Assembly: GCA_963772805.1 (NCBI GenBank)
Contig: CAVYYU010000002.1
Coordinates: 1 to 64,000 of the forward strand
Direction of reading: 5' to 3'
DNA from: Legionella_A sp963772805
Lineage (GTDB): Bacteria > Pseudomonadota > Gammaproteobacteria > Legionellales > Legionellaceae
Length of the DNA stretch: 64,000 bases
The number at the start of each line of letters is the position of its first letter. The first letter of the stretch is position 1. Below are positions 8,894 to 16,810 of this stretch, piece after piece. The translations under genes were made by a program, and so were the position numbers. The notes below the pieces were generated by a model. The model made no database searches, was not told the origin of the DNA, and saw only the letters and a program-made list of their open reading frames with translations.

Positions 8894-9175
8894 TTAATCA
8901 ATTAAACGAATTTCAACATGCTTGCCCATAGCATTGGCGATGCTAACTAAAGCTTTGAGACTAATATTGGTATTTTCAGGATCAAGCAGCCTATCCAATT
9001 GAGAGCGACTGGTACGCATTTTTTTTGCAAAGTCTGTTTTATTGATATGGTTTGTATCAATAAATTGTTTAATCTGCCAGGCGATAACTCGCTTTAAAGC
9101 CTCGGCACCGGTCTCAGCAAGCAAGTTTTCTTCTTCAAGAAAGCTATCAAAAGAACTACCTATATGTTTGTTCAT
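8894..9175 (-). CDS. XRE-family antitoxin (HigA-like)
   Basis: The 93-aa protein has a C-terminal helix-turn-helix of the XRE/Cro type (TDFAKKMRTSRSQLDRLLDPENT, in outline: residues 50-73) followed by SLKALVSIANAMGKHVEIRL. This is the layout of antitoxins paired with Gp49/HigB-like RelE toxins. It should bind and neutralise the toxin encoded immediately upstream and repress their common promoter. The toxin gene ends 9 bp before this start, an operon with toxin-first order as in higBA. A perfect 6+6 dyad upstream of the toxin gene is the likely operator. Confidence 0.85.
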   Translation of the reverse strand: MNKHIGSSFDSFLEEENLLAETGAEALKRVIAWQIKQFIDTNHINKTDFAKKMRTSRSQLDRLLDPENTNISLKALVSIANAMGKHVEIRLID

Positions 9176-9184
9176 TTTAACCCC

Positions 9185-9526
9185 CTAGCCATTGAGTACT
9201 AAATCTCGTCGGTCTTTGGCAATTTTCAAATCATTGGGTGGTGTTTTCTGAGACTTCTTTTTAAATCCATGTAACAGAATCATCACGCCGCCCTTCACTG
9301 TAAATAAAACTCTCGCTATTTCTTTATTAAGAAGGTCGGATCGCACTTCCCACAAATCTTTATCCAGTTTTCGAACCAAAGGCATACCCAATGGCCAGCC
9401 ATATTCAACGGTTTTAATATCTTCGCCAAGGATGGTTTTATCTTCTTTAGAAAGACATTTTAACCATTCTCTGACAGGCTCATTGCCCGTTGCAGACTTA
9501 AAAAAGTTTACAGTGATTGTCTTCAT
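9185..9526 (-). CDS. RelE/HigB-like toxin (phage-derived Gp49-like family)
   Basis: The 113-aa protein belongs to the Gp49-like/RelE superfamily, whose members are typically ribosome-dependent mRNA endonucleases. The family pattern is visible: VREWLKCLSKEDK, GWPLGMPLVRKLDKDLWEVR, ARVLFTVKGGVMILLHGFKKK, with the C-terminal basic residues and K-K-x-x-K-T-P-P. The ATG at 9526 is preferred over an in-frame Met 33 bases upstream because the palindromic operator 9534-9551 would otherwise lie inside the gene. It forms a two-gene toxin-antitoxin operon with the XRE protein. Confidence 0.85.
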   Translation of the reverse strand: MKTITVNFFKSATGNEPVREWLKCLSKEDKTILGEDIKTVEYGWPLGMPLVRKLDKDLWEVRSDLLNKEIARVLFTVKGGVMILLHGFKKKSQKTPPNDLKIAKDRRDLVLNG

Positions 9527-9533
9527 TATTAAG

Positions 9534-9551
9534 TGTACCGTATCTGGTACA
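9534..9551. promoter_or_regulatory. Palindromic operator of the toxin-antitoxin operon
   Basis: TGTACC-N6-GGTACA is a perfect inverted repeat lying 7 bp upstream of the chosen toxin start. Autorepression by the XRE antitoxin, alone or with toxin, at such a dyad is usual for higBA-type systems. The binding itself is inferred. Confidence 0.65.
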
Positions 9552-9580
9552 TAAGTCAAGGCCGATGTACCTTTGTTGTT

Positions 9581-9688
9581 TGACGTAATAGTATGGATCC
9601 CTCACCTTGATTGAATGACTGTTAACATATTCATTCTGGCTCAAATAGAAGCCTTTCGATAGGTGGCGGGGTCCATACTATTACGTCA
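9581..9688. mobile_element. 108-bp MITE-like element, copy 1
   Basis: The element begins TGACGTAATAGTATGGATCC and ends with the inverted counterpart, giving ~21-bp terminal inverted repeats with a single difference. It has no coding capacity. A second copy at 47323-47430 is identical over all 108 bp, in the opposite orientation. Two identical dispersed copies with matching ends imply recent movement in trans by a transposase encoded elsewhere. No convincing target-site duplication is seen at either copy. Confidence 0.85.
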
Positions 9689-10016
9689 TGCCTCGAAGGG
9701 TTACTTATTTAGGATTGTAAGCGGGTGTCTGGTGAAAAGAACCCAAGCAACTATTCAAACGTTTCGAGAGCAGGGCTAGAGTACCTTGATTACCACGGTT
9801 GATTAAACCAATCTCCCCACGGTCGCTCACGCCCGCGCCCCTTGTAATTATATAAGGGGCCACTCTCTTACTTCCTAATATATCAAATCCGAGACTTACA
9901 ACCCCCCCCGCTTTAATCGCGAAAATTGGGCAAGTTCTAGAGTTGAGAACTCAATGGCTTTTGTTTTGGAGAGCAAAACCTTGATTATGTTGCGTCGCAT
10001 CGATGCTACGCTTGCG
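9689..10016. other. Intergenic region with hairpin, no gene
   Basis: No gene is supported here. A hairpin with arms GCCCCTT (9837-9843) and AAGGGGC (9854-9860) is present but lacks a following T-run on either side. One copy of a 25-bp dispersed palindrome begins at 9980 and runs up to the octamer array. Confidence 0.4.
9980..10004. repeat. 25-bp dispersed palindromic repeat, copy 1 (degenerate)
   Basis: The arm CTTGAT, a 13-bp middle (TATGTTGCGTCGC) and a degraded right arm (ATCGAT in place of ATCAAG) match the copies at 14608-14632 and 30659-30683. Confidence 0.5.
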
Positions 10017-10064
10017 ATTGCCCTATTGCCCTATTGCCCTATTGCCCTATTGCCCTATTGCCCT
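10017..10064 (+). repeat. Octanucleotide tandem repeat (ATTGCCCT)6
   Basis: Six perfect copies of ATTGCCCT lie 72-120 bp upstream of an outer membrane protein gene. Such arrays change copy number by slipped-strand mispairing. In a promoter region this would alter spacing and expression of the downstream surface protein. A regulatory effect is inference. Confidence 0.9.
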
Positions 10065-10136
10065 ATATGATAATTTGCGCAACAAAATTTCTGAACGCGT
10101 TAAACATCAAAACAATGAAATACAGGAGGTAATGTA

Positions 10137-10819
10137 ATGATAAAAAAAGGGATGATAACGATAGCGGGTTGTGCGCTGTCTTTCAGTGTAATGGCAGGTA
10201 CAATGGGTACGCCACTAACGGAGGAGTATCGTCCTTGGTCCGTCATTGGTAGTCTTGGATATACTTGGTACGATAACTTCTATAGTGGTGGTCCAACGGC
10301 TGACCCTTCCGCGCAAGCAGCCATAGGTGATGGTCAAACAGCCTTGGTCGATTTGCTATTAATAGAGATTTGGGTGCTTATAAAACAATACGTTTTGGTG
10401 TGGAAGTAGGGGTTCAAAACGGTAATACAGCACGACTTGCTATTCCTCAAGTGACACTAGATGCCATCGGTGGGCTGCCCCCACAAGTTACGATTAAACC
10501 AATGTTAGACCTCTTGGCTACAGCATCATGGCAACCTGTAGAGAGTATTCCCGTATTTGGCTTAATTAAGCCTGGTATCGCTTACCGTCGTATGCAAGTC
10601 AATGATCGTGTTACCTTCAATGATCTCTCAGAACTAGCCTTTGAACTTCAAGCAGGATTGGGCATGCACATCTCTGACAAGGCAAGTTTATCGCTAAATT
10701 ATCAAGGTGTTTTTAACGGGAATACGACCTATACGATTAACACCACAACATTCACCGGACATATCTCTAACGTTCCAGTGCAGAATGGAATATTGTTAAG
10801 CTTTTCATATGCTGTTTGA
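10137..10819 (+). pseudogene. Outer membrane beta-barrel protein gene with a frameshift
   Basis: A signal peptide (MIKKGMITIAGCALSFSVMA) and an OmpA-like start of the barrel (YRPWSVIGSLGYTWYDNF) are encoded in the first frame after a strong AGGAGGT site. Near 10342 the frame is lost. The continuation LGRFAINRDLGAYKTIRFGV lies in the next frame and runs to a typical C-terminal beta-strand ending in an aromatic-rich SFSYAV at 10819. One missing base around ACAGCCTTGG would restore a ~227-aa barrel. It may be a true pseudogene, a phase-variable gene or a sequencing error. The upstream octamer array makes variable expression plausible. Confidence 0.8.
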
Positions 10820-11055
10820 AGTAAATAATATGAAACTGACCCTGAAATTTTCAAAATTATCAGATGATAAATCCAGGGTCTTTCAACCAACGCAAGTATA
10901 TTGTAAAAGCAATTGGTGTGCGTTATTGTAAAAAATATTGTTTTGTTAATCATTAAGTTACAAATTTGGGTTTTGTCCGAGGAGCAATACACAGCAGGAC
11001 TAGAGAGTATCTAAAATTTTCTTCCCACTGGCGTTTGGATATATTGGAGAACATC

Positions 11056-11835
11056 ATGAAATCAAAAACCACAGAGCTAGCACGAGCGATTGCGACTTTC
11101 AGTTTATGCATCACCACAAGCCTGGTTGCGGCACAAGGGAACCCTGCCTCAGTGGGCTATGTTAATCAAGCAATAGCCACGGCAACGGCCGCTATAGAAA
11201 CGTATGTTACTCAAGCAATAGCCACACTACCGACACTTACGCAAGCAGATGTTAATCAAGCAATAGTTGCAGCAACGACGCTCACGCAGGCAGATTGGCA
11301 AGATGTGTGTCAAAGTGGAAATATAAACACAACAAACGGCTGCAATGGAGACGCTGGCTCTCAAGCTTTCGCCAAGATAAATCGATTAGGAGGTAACCCT
11401 CTTGGATATGCAGGTATCACGGGTAGTGCTGCAAACTCCGTGTGGGTTCGACAGCTCGGTGTTGGAACGAGCTGCACAACTACAAATGCCCAGCTGCGTA
11501 TCCTAAATACAGCCGTGGACCCGAATTCTACGATCTGGATTTGTGGCGCAGAGTTGACTAATGGCTCACCTGTTAGCTCCTCAGCAGGGTTGGGCGCCTT
11601 GATAAACAACGCCGCAGTCAGCCCGTCCAGTAACCAGGCAGGTATCCTTTTCTCAACGATAGCAATTGGCAATATGGCGGGAGGAGGCAATACAGCAATG
11701 ACAAATGGCGAGCTCTACTTTTCAGGTAGCACGATCCTACCTACCGTATACGTATTTTGCATATCCACGACGAACACAAGTGCTGCCAAGGCGTTTGAAC
11801 AAGCTCCGGGGACAAGTTTAAACGGTGCGTGCTAA
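11056..11835 (+). CDS. Secreted protein of unknown function with VNQAIA repeats
   Basis: The 259-aa protein begins at ATG 11056, preceded by GGAGA 5 nt upstream; the longer open frame from 10966 lacks such a site. Residues 1-27 form a signal peptide ending in a VAA-type cleavage region. The mature N-terminus has a short repeated unit, VNQAIATAT / VTQAIATLP / VNQAIVAAT, likely a coiled or helical spacer. After it comes a Gly/Ser/Asn-rich globular part with several Cys residues (VCQSGN, NGCNGD, SCTTTN, WICGAE, FCIST, NGAC) that could form periplasmic disulfides. I do not recognise the family. It is probably an exported or surface protein. Confidence 0.7.
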   Translation: MKSKTTELARAIATFSLCITTSLVAAQGNPASVGYVNQAIATATAAIETYVTQAIATLPTLTQADVNQAIVAATTLTQADWQDVCQSGNINTTNGCNGDAGSQAFAKINRLGGNPLGYAGITGSAANSVWVRQLGVGTSCTTTNAQLRILNTAVDPNSTIWICGAELTNGSPVSSSAGLGALINNAAVSPSSNQAGILFSTIAIGNMAGGGNTAMTNGELYFSGSTILPTVYVFCISTTNTSAAKAFEQAPGTSLNGAC

Positions 11836-11975
11836 AGCTGCGCTGGGGCTTAACCAATGAAATCAGCGTTAAATAGTCAGCGGCGTTGGATTCGCCCTAG
11901 TCTGCAAACTAGACCGCTAGTAAATATAAAACCGGACGCAAGCCGTCAAGGCCGCGCTTGCGCCACCAAGAATTA

Positions 11976-12965
11976 CTAACCCTGCCTTAGGATGTAAGCC
12001 AAGGCAAACAGTATTAACAACATCGTTATCAATAGCCCGATAGAAATATAGGTGGCTTTTTTGGCTCGACCTTTTTCCCACCAACTTAAAGGCCTGATCC
12101 CCTGGATTAGAAATATGAACACGCCTGCAATGTTCACGCAAATTAGGTTCACTAAAAAAAGCAACAATGCATTCGTAGCCAAAACAGTGAAACCAGCACC
12201 AAGCAATAATCCGACAGTCACGAGTGGGGGCAATAAAGCCACGGCTACCATAACCCCAATCAGTACTGCAGAAACACCGGAGGTAAATGCTAGCGCGCCG
12301 GCGCAACCCGAAGCTAAAGCAACTGCTATGTCACCCCAGCCCACTCGAGCGCGTGATGCTATTTCAGGGATGCTCGGATCTATATCCACCGACATCCCAA
12401 TGATAAAAGACAACATGAGTGCTAAAGAAATTCCCGCCAAGCCTGTTAGTAATGCTTGACGTACCAAAGTCAAGTCACCCAAAGTCGTGCCGAGTGCCAA
12501 GGCGATGCTTGGCCCCAGCATGGGTGCGATAACCATAGCCCCAATAATGATTGCTACGCTGTTATTATGAAGCCCCACAGCCGCCACAACAGTCGATAAC
12601 ATAATCATTGCAAGATAAACCCAAGTACACTTTGCTGAGTCTTTAATATCCTCATAGAGCTCTTCTCGACTAATCCGCTCTGAAGATTTTTCTATGGGTT
12701 TAGTCTTAGCGGCCTCTTTAATACGTGGTAATGTTGCCTCAACAGGAAGAATCAGCACTCGATTCTCAAGCACATTGGCATAATTCTTTTCCAGTACATC
12801 CAATATGGGTTCGTTTTGTTCTGCATCCAATAAAATACGCACTAATACTTCATTGTTGGATAACTTAAGTTCTCTGTACTCCAGAGTCGGGTGCTCTTTA
12901 ATTAGCTCACGGATAGTTGCAGACTCTTTGTTTTGTAAAACCATCTCAATTAATCTCAACGACAT
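11976..12965 (-). CDS. DUF389 (TIGR00341-like) integral membrane protein
   Basis: The 329-aa protein has a soluble N-terminal ~120 residues (LRLIEMVL ... VLILPVEATLPRI) and a six-helix membrane domain. It carries the DUF389 signature IIGAMVIAPMLGPSIALALG and the tandem SGVSAVLIGVMVAVALLPPLVTVGLLLG. The family is widespread in bacteria without a firmly assigned substrate. It has its own position between convergent or unrelated neighbours. The C-terminus (AYILRQG) falls just after the last helix, so the gene appears complete. Confidence 0.88.
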   Translation of the reverse strand: MSLRLIEMVLQNKESATIRELIKEHPTLEYRELKLSNNEVLVRILLDAEQNEPILDVLEKNYANVLENRVLILPVEATLPRIKEAAKTKPIEKSSERISREELYEDIKDSAKCTWVYLAMIMLSTVVAAVGLHNNSVAIIIGAMVIAPMLGPSIALALGTTLGDLTLVRQALLTGLAGISLALMLSFIIGMSVDIDPSIPEIASRARVGWGDIAVALASGCAGALAFTSGVSAVLIGVMVAVALLPPLVTVGLLLGAGFTVLATNALLLFLVNLICVNIAGVFIFLIQGIRPLSWWEKGRAKKATYISIGLLITMLLILFALAYILRQG

Positions 12966-13068
12966 AGCAGTTGCGTCCTCTTCATTGGTTTTAACTATCC
13001 TGGACAGTTCATAGTAACGATTAAAATTGATATGCAGTGTAATACCACTTCACGGCATTACTCCGCAC

Positions 13069-14331
13069 TTAAACCTTCGCATACAGTTTCTTCACCAACG
13101 GTCCAATCGTTAGGCCCTGAATTAATATAGAGAAAATCACCACCATATACGTCATTATCAAGATGGCTTGGAAAGCAAATTCATTCTCTTTCCCAATTGT
13201 GTCGTGCAGGGAAAGGGCTAGTGCAACTGAGATCCCGCCACGCAAGCCACCCCAAGTGAGAATTTTAATGCTGTGTGGCAGAAACTGTCGTTTACGGCGC
13301 ATCAAGGTTAGTGGAACAGCCACCGAGATCCAACGCGCCAGCATTACTACCGGAATCGCAATTAGTCCATCGATCAGATAGTGCTTGTTGACGTTTAGTG
13401 CCAGTACTTCCAGGCCGATTAAGACGAAAAGCACGGCGTTTAATATTTCATCCAGCAATTCCCAGAAATTATCCATGTGTTCGCGCGTGTTCTTCGACAT
13501 CGCAAATGACCGCCCATGATTGCCGATTAGCAAACCGGCCACCACCATTGCAATAGGTGCCGAGACGTGAATCCGCTCTCCCAGCGAGTATCCGCCCATC
13601 ACCAGCGCAAGCGAGAGGAGAATTTCAATTTGGTAATTATCGATTGATTTGAGCATGCGGTATGCAATATATCCAATCACTAATCCGAACACAGCGCCAC
13701 CAATTGTTTCTGTAATAAACAGCATCAGCAAATATGAGGCGCTTACTTCATGCGTGCTCGAGGCTATATCCAGAATACCGAGGAAGAGCACCACGCCCAC
13801 GCCATCGTTAAAGAGTGATTCACCCGTAATTTTAATTTCCAGACTCTTGGGCGTCCCCAACATTTTTAAAATCCCCATCACCGCAATCGGGTCTGTGGGG
13901 GAGATGAGCGCGCCAAAGAGTAGACAATCGATAAAGGGGAGTTGAATGCCTAATGCATTGAGCAACCAGTACATTAACATGCCCACAATAATGGTGGAGA
14001 CGAGGGTGCCAAGTAGAGCCAGTACAGTGATGGCAACTTTCTGCTTTGAGAGCTGCGCAATATTAACGTGAAGCGCTCCGGCAAAGAGCAGAAAGGCCAG
14101 CATCCCATGCAGTAGCGCTTTGTTAAAATCCACCAACTCCAAAAAGCTTTTGGCGGTGGAAATAATATCGGGCCAAATAGCTCCTGCTATATTCAGGCTT
14201 ACGGAAAGAGCCAGGGCTAGCGCCATCACCCCGATCGTTGTAGGGAGTTTAAGCAGTTTAAAATTGATATAGCTAAGCAGCGCTGAGAGGGTGATCAGAA
14301 CCGCTATAATTTCAAAAAGGGACATATCCAC
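13069..14331 (-). CDS. CPA1-family Na+/H+ antiporter
   Basis: This 420-aa inner-membrane protein has about 12 transmembrane segments and the CPA1 (NhaP-like) motifs: LLFAGALHVNI, the core SPTDPIAVMGIL, and GESLFNDGVGVVLFLGI carrying the conserved N-D pair of electroneutral exchangers. Later motifs are ETIGGAVFGLVIGY and TWGGLRGGISVALALS. It should exchange cytoplasmic Na+ (or K+) for protons, giving pH and salt homeostasis. The long soluble C-terminal tail present in some relatives is absent. It is transcribed alone on the minus strand. Confidence 0.93.
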   Translation of the reverse strand: MDMSLFEIIAVLITLSALLSYINFKLLKLPTTIGVMALALALSVSLNIAGAIWPDIISTAKSFLELVDFNKALLHGMLAFLLFAGALHVNIAQLSKQKVAITVLALLGTLVSTIIVGMLMYWLLNALGIQLPFIDCLLFGALISPTDPIAVMGILKMLGTPKSLEIKITGESLFNDGVGVVLFLGILDIASSTHEVSASYLLMLFITETIGGAVFGLVIGYIAYRMLKSIDNYQIEILLSLALVMGGYSLGERIHVSAPIAMVVAGLLIGNHGRSFAMSKNTREHMDNFWELLDEILNAVLFVLIGLEVLALNVNKHYLIDGLIAIPVVMLARWISVAVPLTLMRRKRQFLPHSIKILTWGGLRGGISVALALSLHDTIGKENEFAFQAILIMTYMVVIFSILIQGLTIGPLVKKLYAKV

Positions 14332-14657
14332 TCCTCTGTCTGAAAACAGCTGGCCTTAGGTGATGCGTGCTCCGACAACTAATCTTGAAAAAACGCCCCA
14401 TATAGAGCTTATCATGCTAATTTGCTACTGTAACATAATAAATACTGTATTTGGCAACGTCGGTTTTCGAACAAATAATTAATGCTGTACACTCGATTCT
14501 GCAGTTTTTCATTTACTCCCATTCTGCCGATAGCATCCCGTTATCTGGAATTTGAGCACATTAAAAACGTATAAGCGTTGATGGATTTAGCGTTGAAGAA
14601 TGAAAAGCTTGATTATACTTCGCCGCATCAAGGTGCGCCTGTTTTTGCGGTATATTC
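14332..14657. other. Intergenic region, no gene
   Basis: This is AT-rich sequence between two minus-strand genes. It presumably holds the promoter of the antiporter gene at its left end. The only notable feature is a copy of the 25-bp dispersed palindrome at 14608-14632, just downstream of the stop of the following minus-strand gene. Confidence 0.5.
14608..14632. repeat. 25-bp dispersed palindromic repeat, copy 2
   Basis: CTTGAT, then 13 bp (TATACTTCGCCGC), then ATCAAG form a small hairpin. The same layout occurs at 30659-30683 and, degraded, at 9980-10004. It lies just beyond the 3' end of the 14658-15293 gene and could act in termination. Confidence 0.6.
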
Positions 14658-15293
14658 TTATCCTTGAATCATATCAATTTTCGCAGGATATAATCGCTTC
14701 GGCTCGTCTTTTAGCCCTCCTGACCCGCTAAAAAAAAGCCCGAGATGATCATAATAAGCTTTTTCACTAGGATAACTCGTATAGTCTTTTACGCCGTGAT
14801 AAAAAATCACATTAAGATTTCCATATGCTGCTCGTAATTTATGTGCAATATAAGACTCCAATACAAAAACAGATTTAGGCGCGAGGTCGGTGCGCAAATA
14901 ACGCCCTGACGCAAGAAGCACGCTTATTTGGTTTGTCTCTTTTTTTAAATAACCCGCATAATAAGTACCAACGCAGTTATTCTCAGATAACGTTAATGAT
15001 GGATGTCCAAAGCGATCATCCCAATTGATGAATTGATGCAACGATTTAGGGAATGCTCTTTTAAGCCCGTCATAACCCAACAAATTTTGGTAAGCATTTT
15101 TAATTCCGGTGGCTAAAATAAAATCCTCCCGCAACACAAAAATTCGCATGTCACCTACCCCAAGTTTTGTATTCTTGGTTGATATATCCTCATAAGCCGG
15201 GTTGATATTTGATTCGCTATTATAATTGTAGCGTGCTGCTATAACGGGTATAAATTTTTTGATATAAGATTCGGCTCGTATAATACAAAACAC
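14658..15293 (-). CDS. Hypothetical protein, possible effector candidate
   Basis: The 211-aa soluble protein has no signal peptide and no transmembrane segment. Visible features are FGHPSLTL, GTYYAGYLKKE, ISVLLASGRYLRTDL and NVIFYHGVKDYTSYP, which give the look of a single mixed alpha/beta domain. I do not recognise the family. It stands alone on the minus strand in a poorly packed region. Similar isolated soluble proteins in Legionella-like genomes are often type IV effectors, but nothing in the sequence proves that. An alternative start could be used if the first Met lacks a ribosome-binding site. Confidence 0.55.
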   Translation of the reverse strand: MFCIIRAESYIKKFIPVIAARYNYNSESNINPAYEDISTKNTKLGVGDMRIFVLREDFILATGIKNAYQNLLGYDGLKRAFPKSLHQFINWDDRFGHPSLTLSENNCVGTYYAGYLKKETNQISVLLASGRYLRTDLAPKSVFVLESYIAHKLRAAYGNLNVIFYHGVKDYTSYPSEKAYYDHLGLFFSGSGGLKDEPKRLYPAKIDMIQG

Positions 15294-15535
15294 AGTGCTT
15301 TCTCCAACTATAAAATTTCAGGGATAAACACAGGCTCGACTTCCATTGAATCAGGAGCAATTGATGGTGGTAGTTGCGCATGACATGTCTACGTTGGCAT
15401 TAACCAAATCAGATCATGCAGGTATCATCTCAGCCCCCAAGTGGGCACCCTGTGTCATAGGCTATATTTTATCAAGCTAACAGGGAAAATCTACTTTTAT
15501 CAGCATATATTGCCGTTACTCAATCCGCCATCGGG

Positions 15536-16810
15536 CTAAATAGGATGAAGGATGGTGTTTTCTCGCATGGATTTGCAAAATGTTTCTTTAATTAAGGTTG
15601 AACTAATAATTAAAGCAAGTACGGTTAGGCCGATTAGGATCAGAAATGCGCCCTGATAATCTGCTAAAGAATATCGGCCTCCTGTTTGCGAAGCATGTGA
15701 GAGCACATAACCCACCAGTGGTGCATTAACAGCCGCACATAACATTATCATTGCATTGTTAAATGCCAGACCAATGGCCAAATAACTATCTTTGCAATAC
15801 TCTGCAATGATCGCAAAGGCTATAATATGGCCACTAGCGCCGAAGCCCATCAAGAGGAAACACAATGCTGTCAATAACGGACCCAGCTGGAAATAAATAA
15901 TCCCGGTAAGTCCTATAAAGATCGAGAAGGCAGCGACGATCATAACAGGCTTACGTTTTTCCAGGCGATCAGAAATAAAACCAAGAAGTGGGCAGCTTAT
16001 CGCAAAGCCCAGCCAGGCAACCGTGATCATGTAAGATGAGAAGGTTGATGTAAATCCTTTGGCCATCAAAAACGCCGTGCCTTCATTTTCAGACAAATAC
16101 TCAATTGAAAAATAAATGCAGGCTGAAAAAATAGCGATGAACCATATTTGTGGTTGCCGCAACAATCGAAATAAATCACGAACAGTTGATGATTCACGGC
16201 TTAATATTAAGAATTTTCCGGTTGTTTCGCGTTTATTCTCAACTACTCCAAAAATTAATACGGCAAGCACACCCGCAACAATTGCCAGAGAAAGGAAAAA
16301 ACCGCGCCAACCCACATAATGGGACTCTGCCATCATATTCAATGGGCCCGCAGCCAACATTGGGCCCATTGTGCCAATGAGTTGTGAAAGGCCAATAAAC
16401 AAGGCTATATTTTTACGGGGCATCCAATCGTAAACAGCGACCAAGAGGCAGACGAACCCAAATGACGACCCTAGACCCATCATTACCCGTAACAAAATAG
16501 CAACACTATACTGATGAGTAAAAGCAAAACCGGCATTGGCAACACCACAAACAACAACTGCGGCAAACAACGTTTTCTTAAGTCCAAGACGTTCAGTAAT
16601 TATTCCCACCGGTAATTGCATAATCCCATAAACTAACTGAAAAACAGTAGAACTTAGAATTGCATACTTTATAGGTGACAGTTGTAAATCGTCCATAATT
16701 GAGTGTTGGAATGTACCGAGTACCGTTCTCATAAGGAACTCATACATAAAGAAAACCGCACAAACGCCCCATATAGCAAGGCCACGGAAGCTAATTTTAT
16801 TTGGATTCAT
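15536..16810 (-). CDS. Major facilitator superfamily transporter
   Basis: The 424-aa protein has 12 predicted transmembrane helices and MFS motif A-like loops (GIITERLGLKKT between TM2 and TM3, GFISDRLEKRKP between TM8 and TM9). The N-terminal FFMYEFLMRTVLGTF is typical of the sugar-phosphate/organic-anion branch seen repeatedly in Legionella-type genomes. The substrate is unknown. Its ATG overlaps the stop of the upstream aspartoacylase-like gene by 4 nt (16807-16810), so the two are translationally coupled and probably work together. The gene is intact. Confidence 0.88.
   Translation of the reverse strand: MNPNKISFRGLAIWGVCAVFFMYEFLMRTVLGTFQHSIMDDLQLSPIKYAILSSTVFQLVYGIMQLPVGIITERLGLKKTLFAAVVVCGVANAGFAFTHQYSVAILLRVMMGLGSSFGFVCLLVAVYDWMPRKNIALFIGLSQLIGTMGPMLAAGPLNMMAESHYVGWRGFFLSLAIVAGVLAVLIFGVVENKRETTGKFLILSRESSTVRDLFRLLRQPQIWFIAIFSACIYFSIEYLSENEGTAFLMAKGFTSTFSSYMITVAWLGFAISCPLLGFISDRLEKRKPVMIVAAFSIFIGLTGIIYFQLGPLLTALCFLLMGFGASGHIIAFAIIAEYCKDSYLAIGLAFNNAMIMLCAAVNAPLVGYVLSHASQTGGRYSLADYQGAFLILIGLTVLALIISSTLIKETFCKSMRENTILHPI

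Noticed and set aside
6178..9526. A complete defence island (DUF1016, DUF924, toxin-antitoxin)
   Set aside because: The integrase is dead and no restriction, CBASS, Gabija or similar core components are present; only loosely associated genes.
9837..9860. GCCCCTT/AAGGGGC hairpin as a terminator
   Set aside because: No T-run follows on either strand and no gene ends nearby; left as an unassigned hairpin.
12052..12459. Open frame antisense to the DUF389 gene
   Set aside because: It is a shadow of the membrane-protein codons; no ribosome-binding site and no plausible protein family. The same applies to the antisense frames within the kinase, antiporter, 1406-aa and alpha-2-macroglobulin genes.
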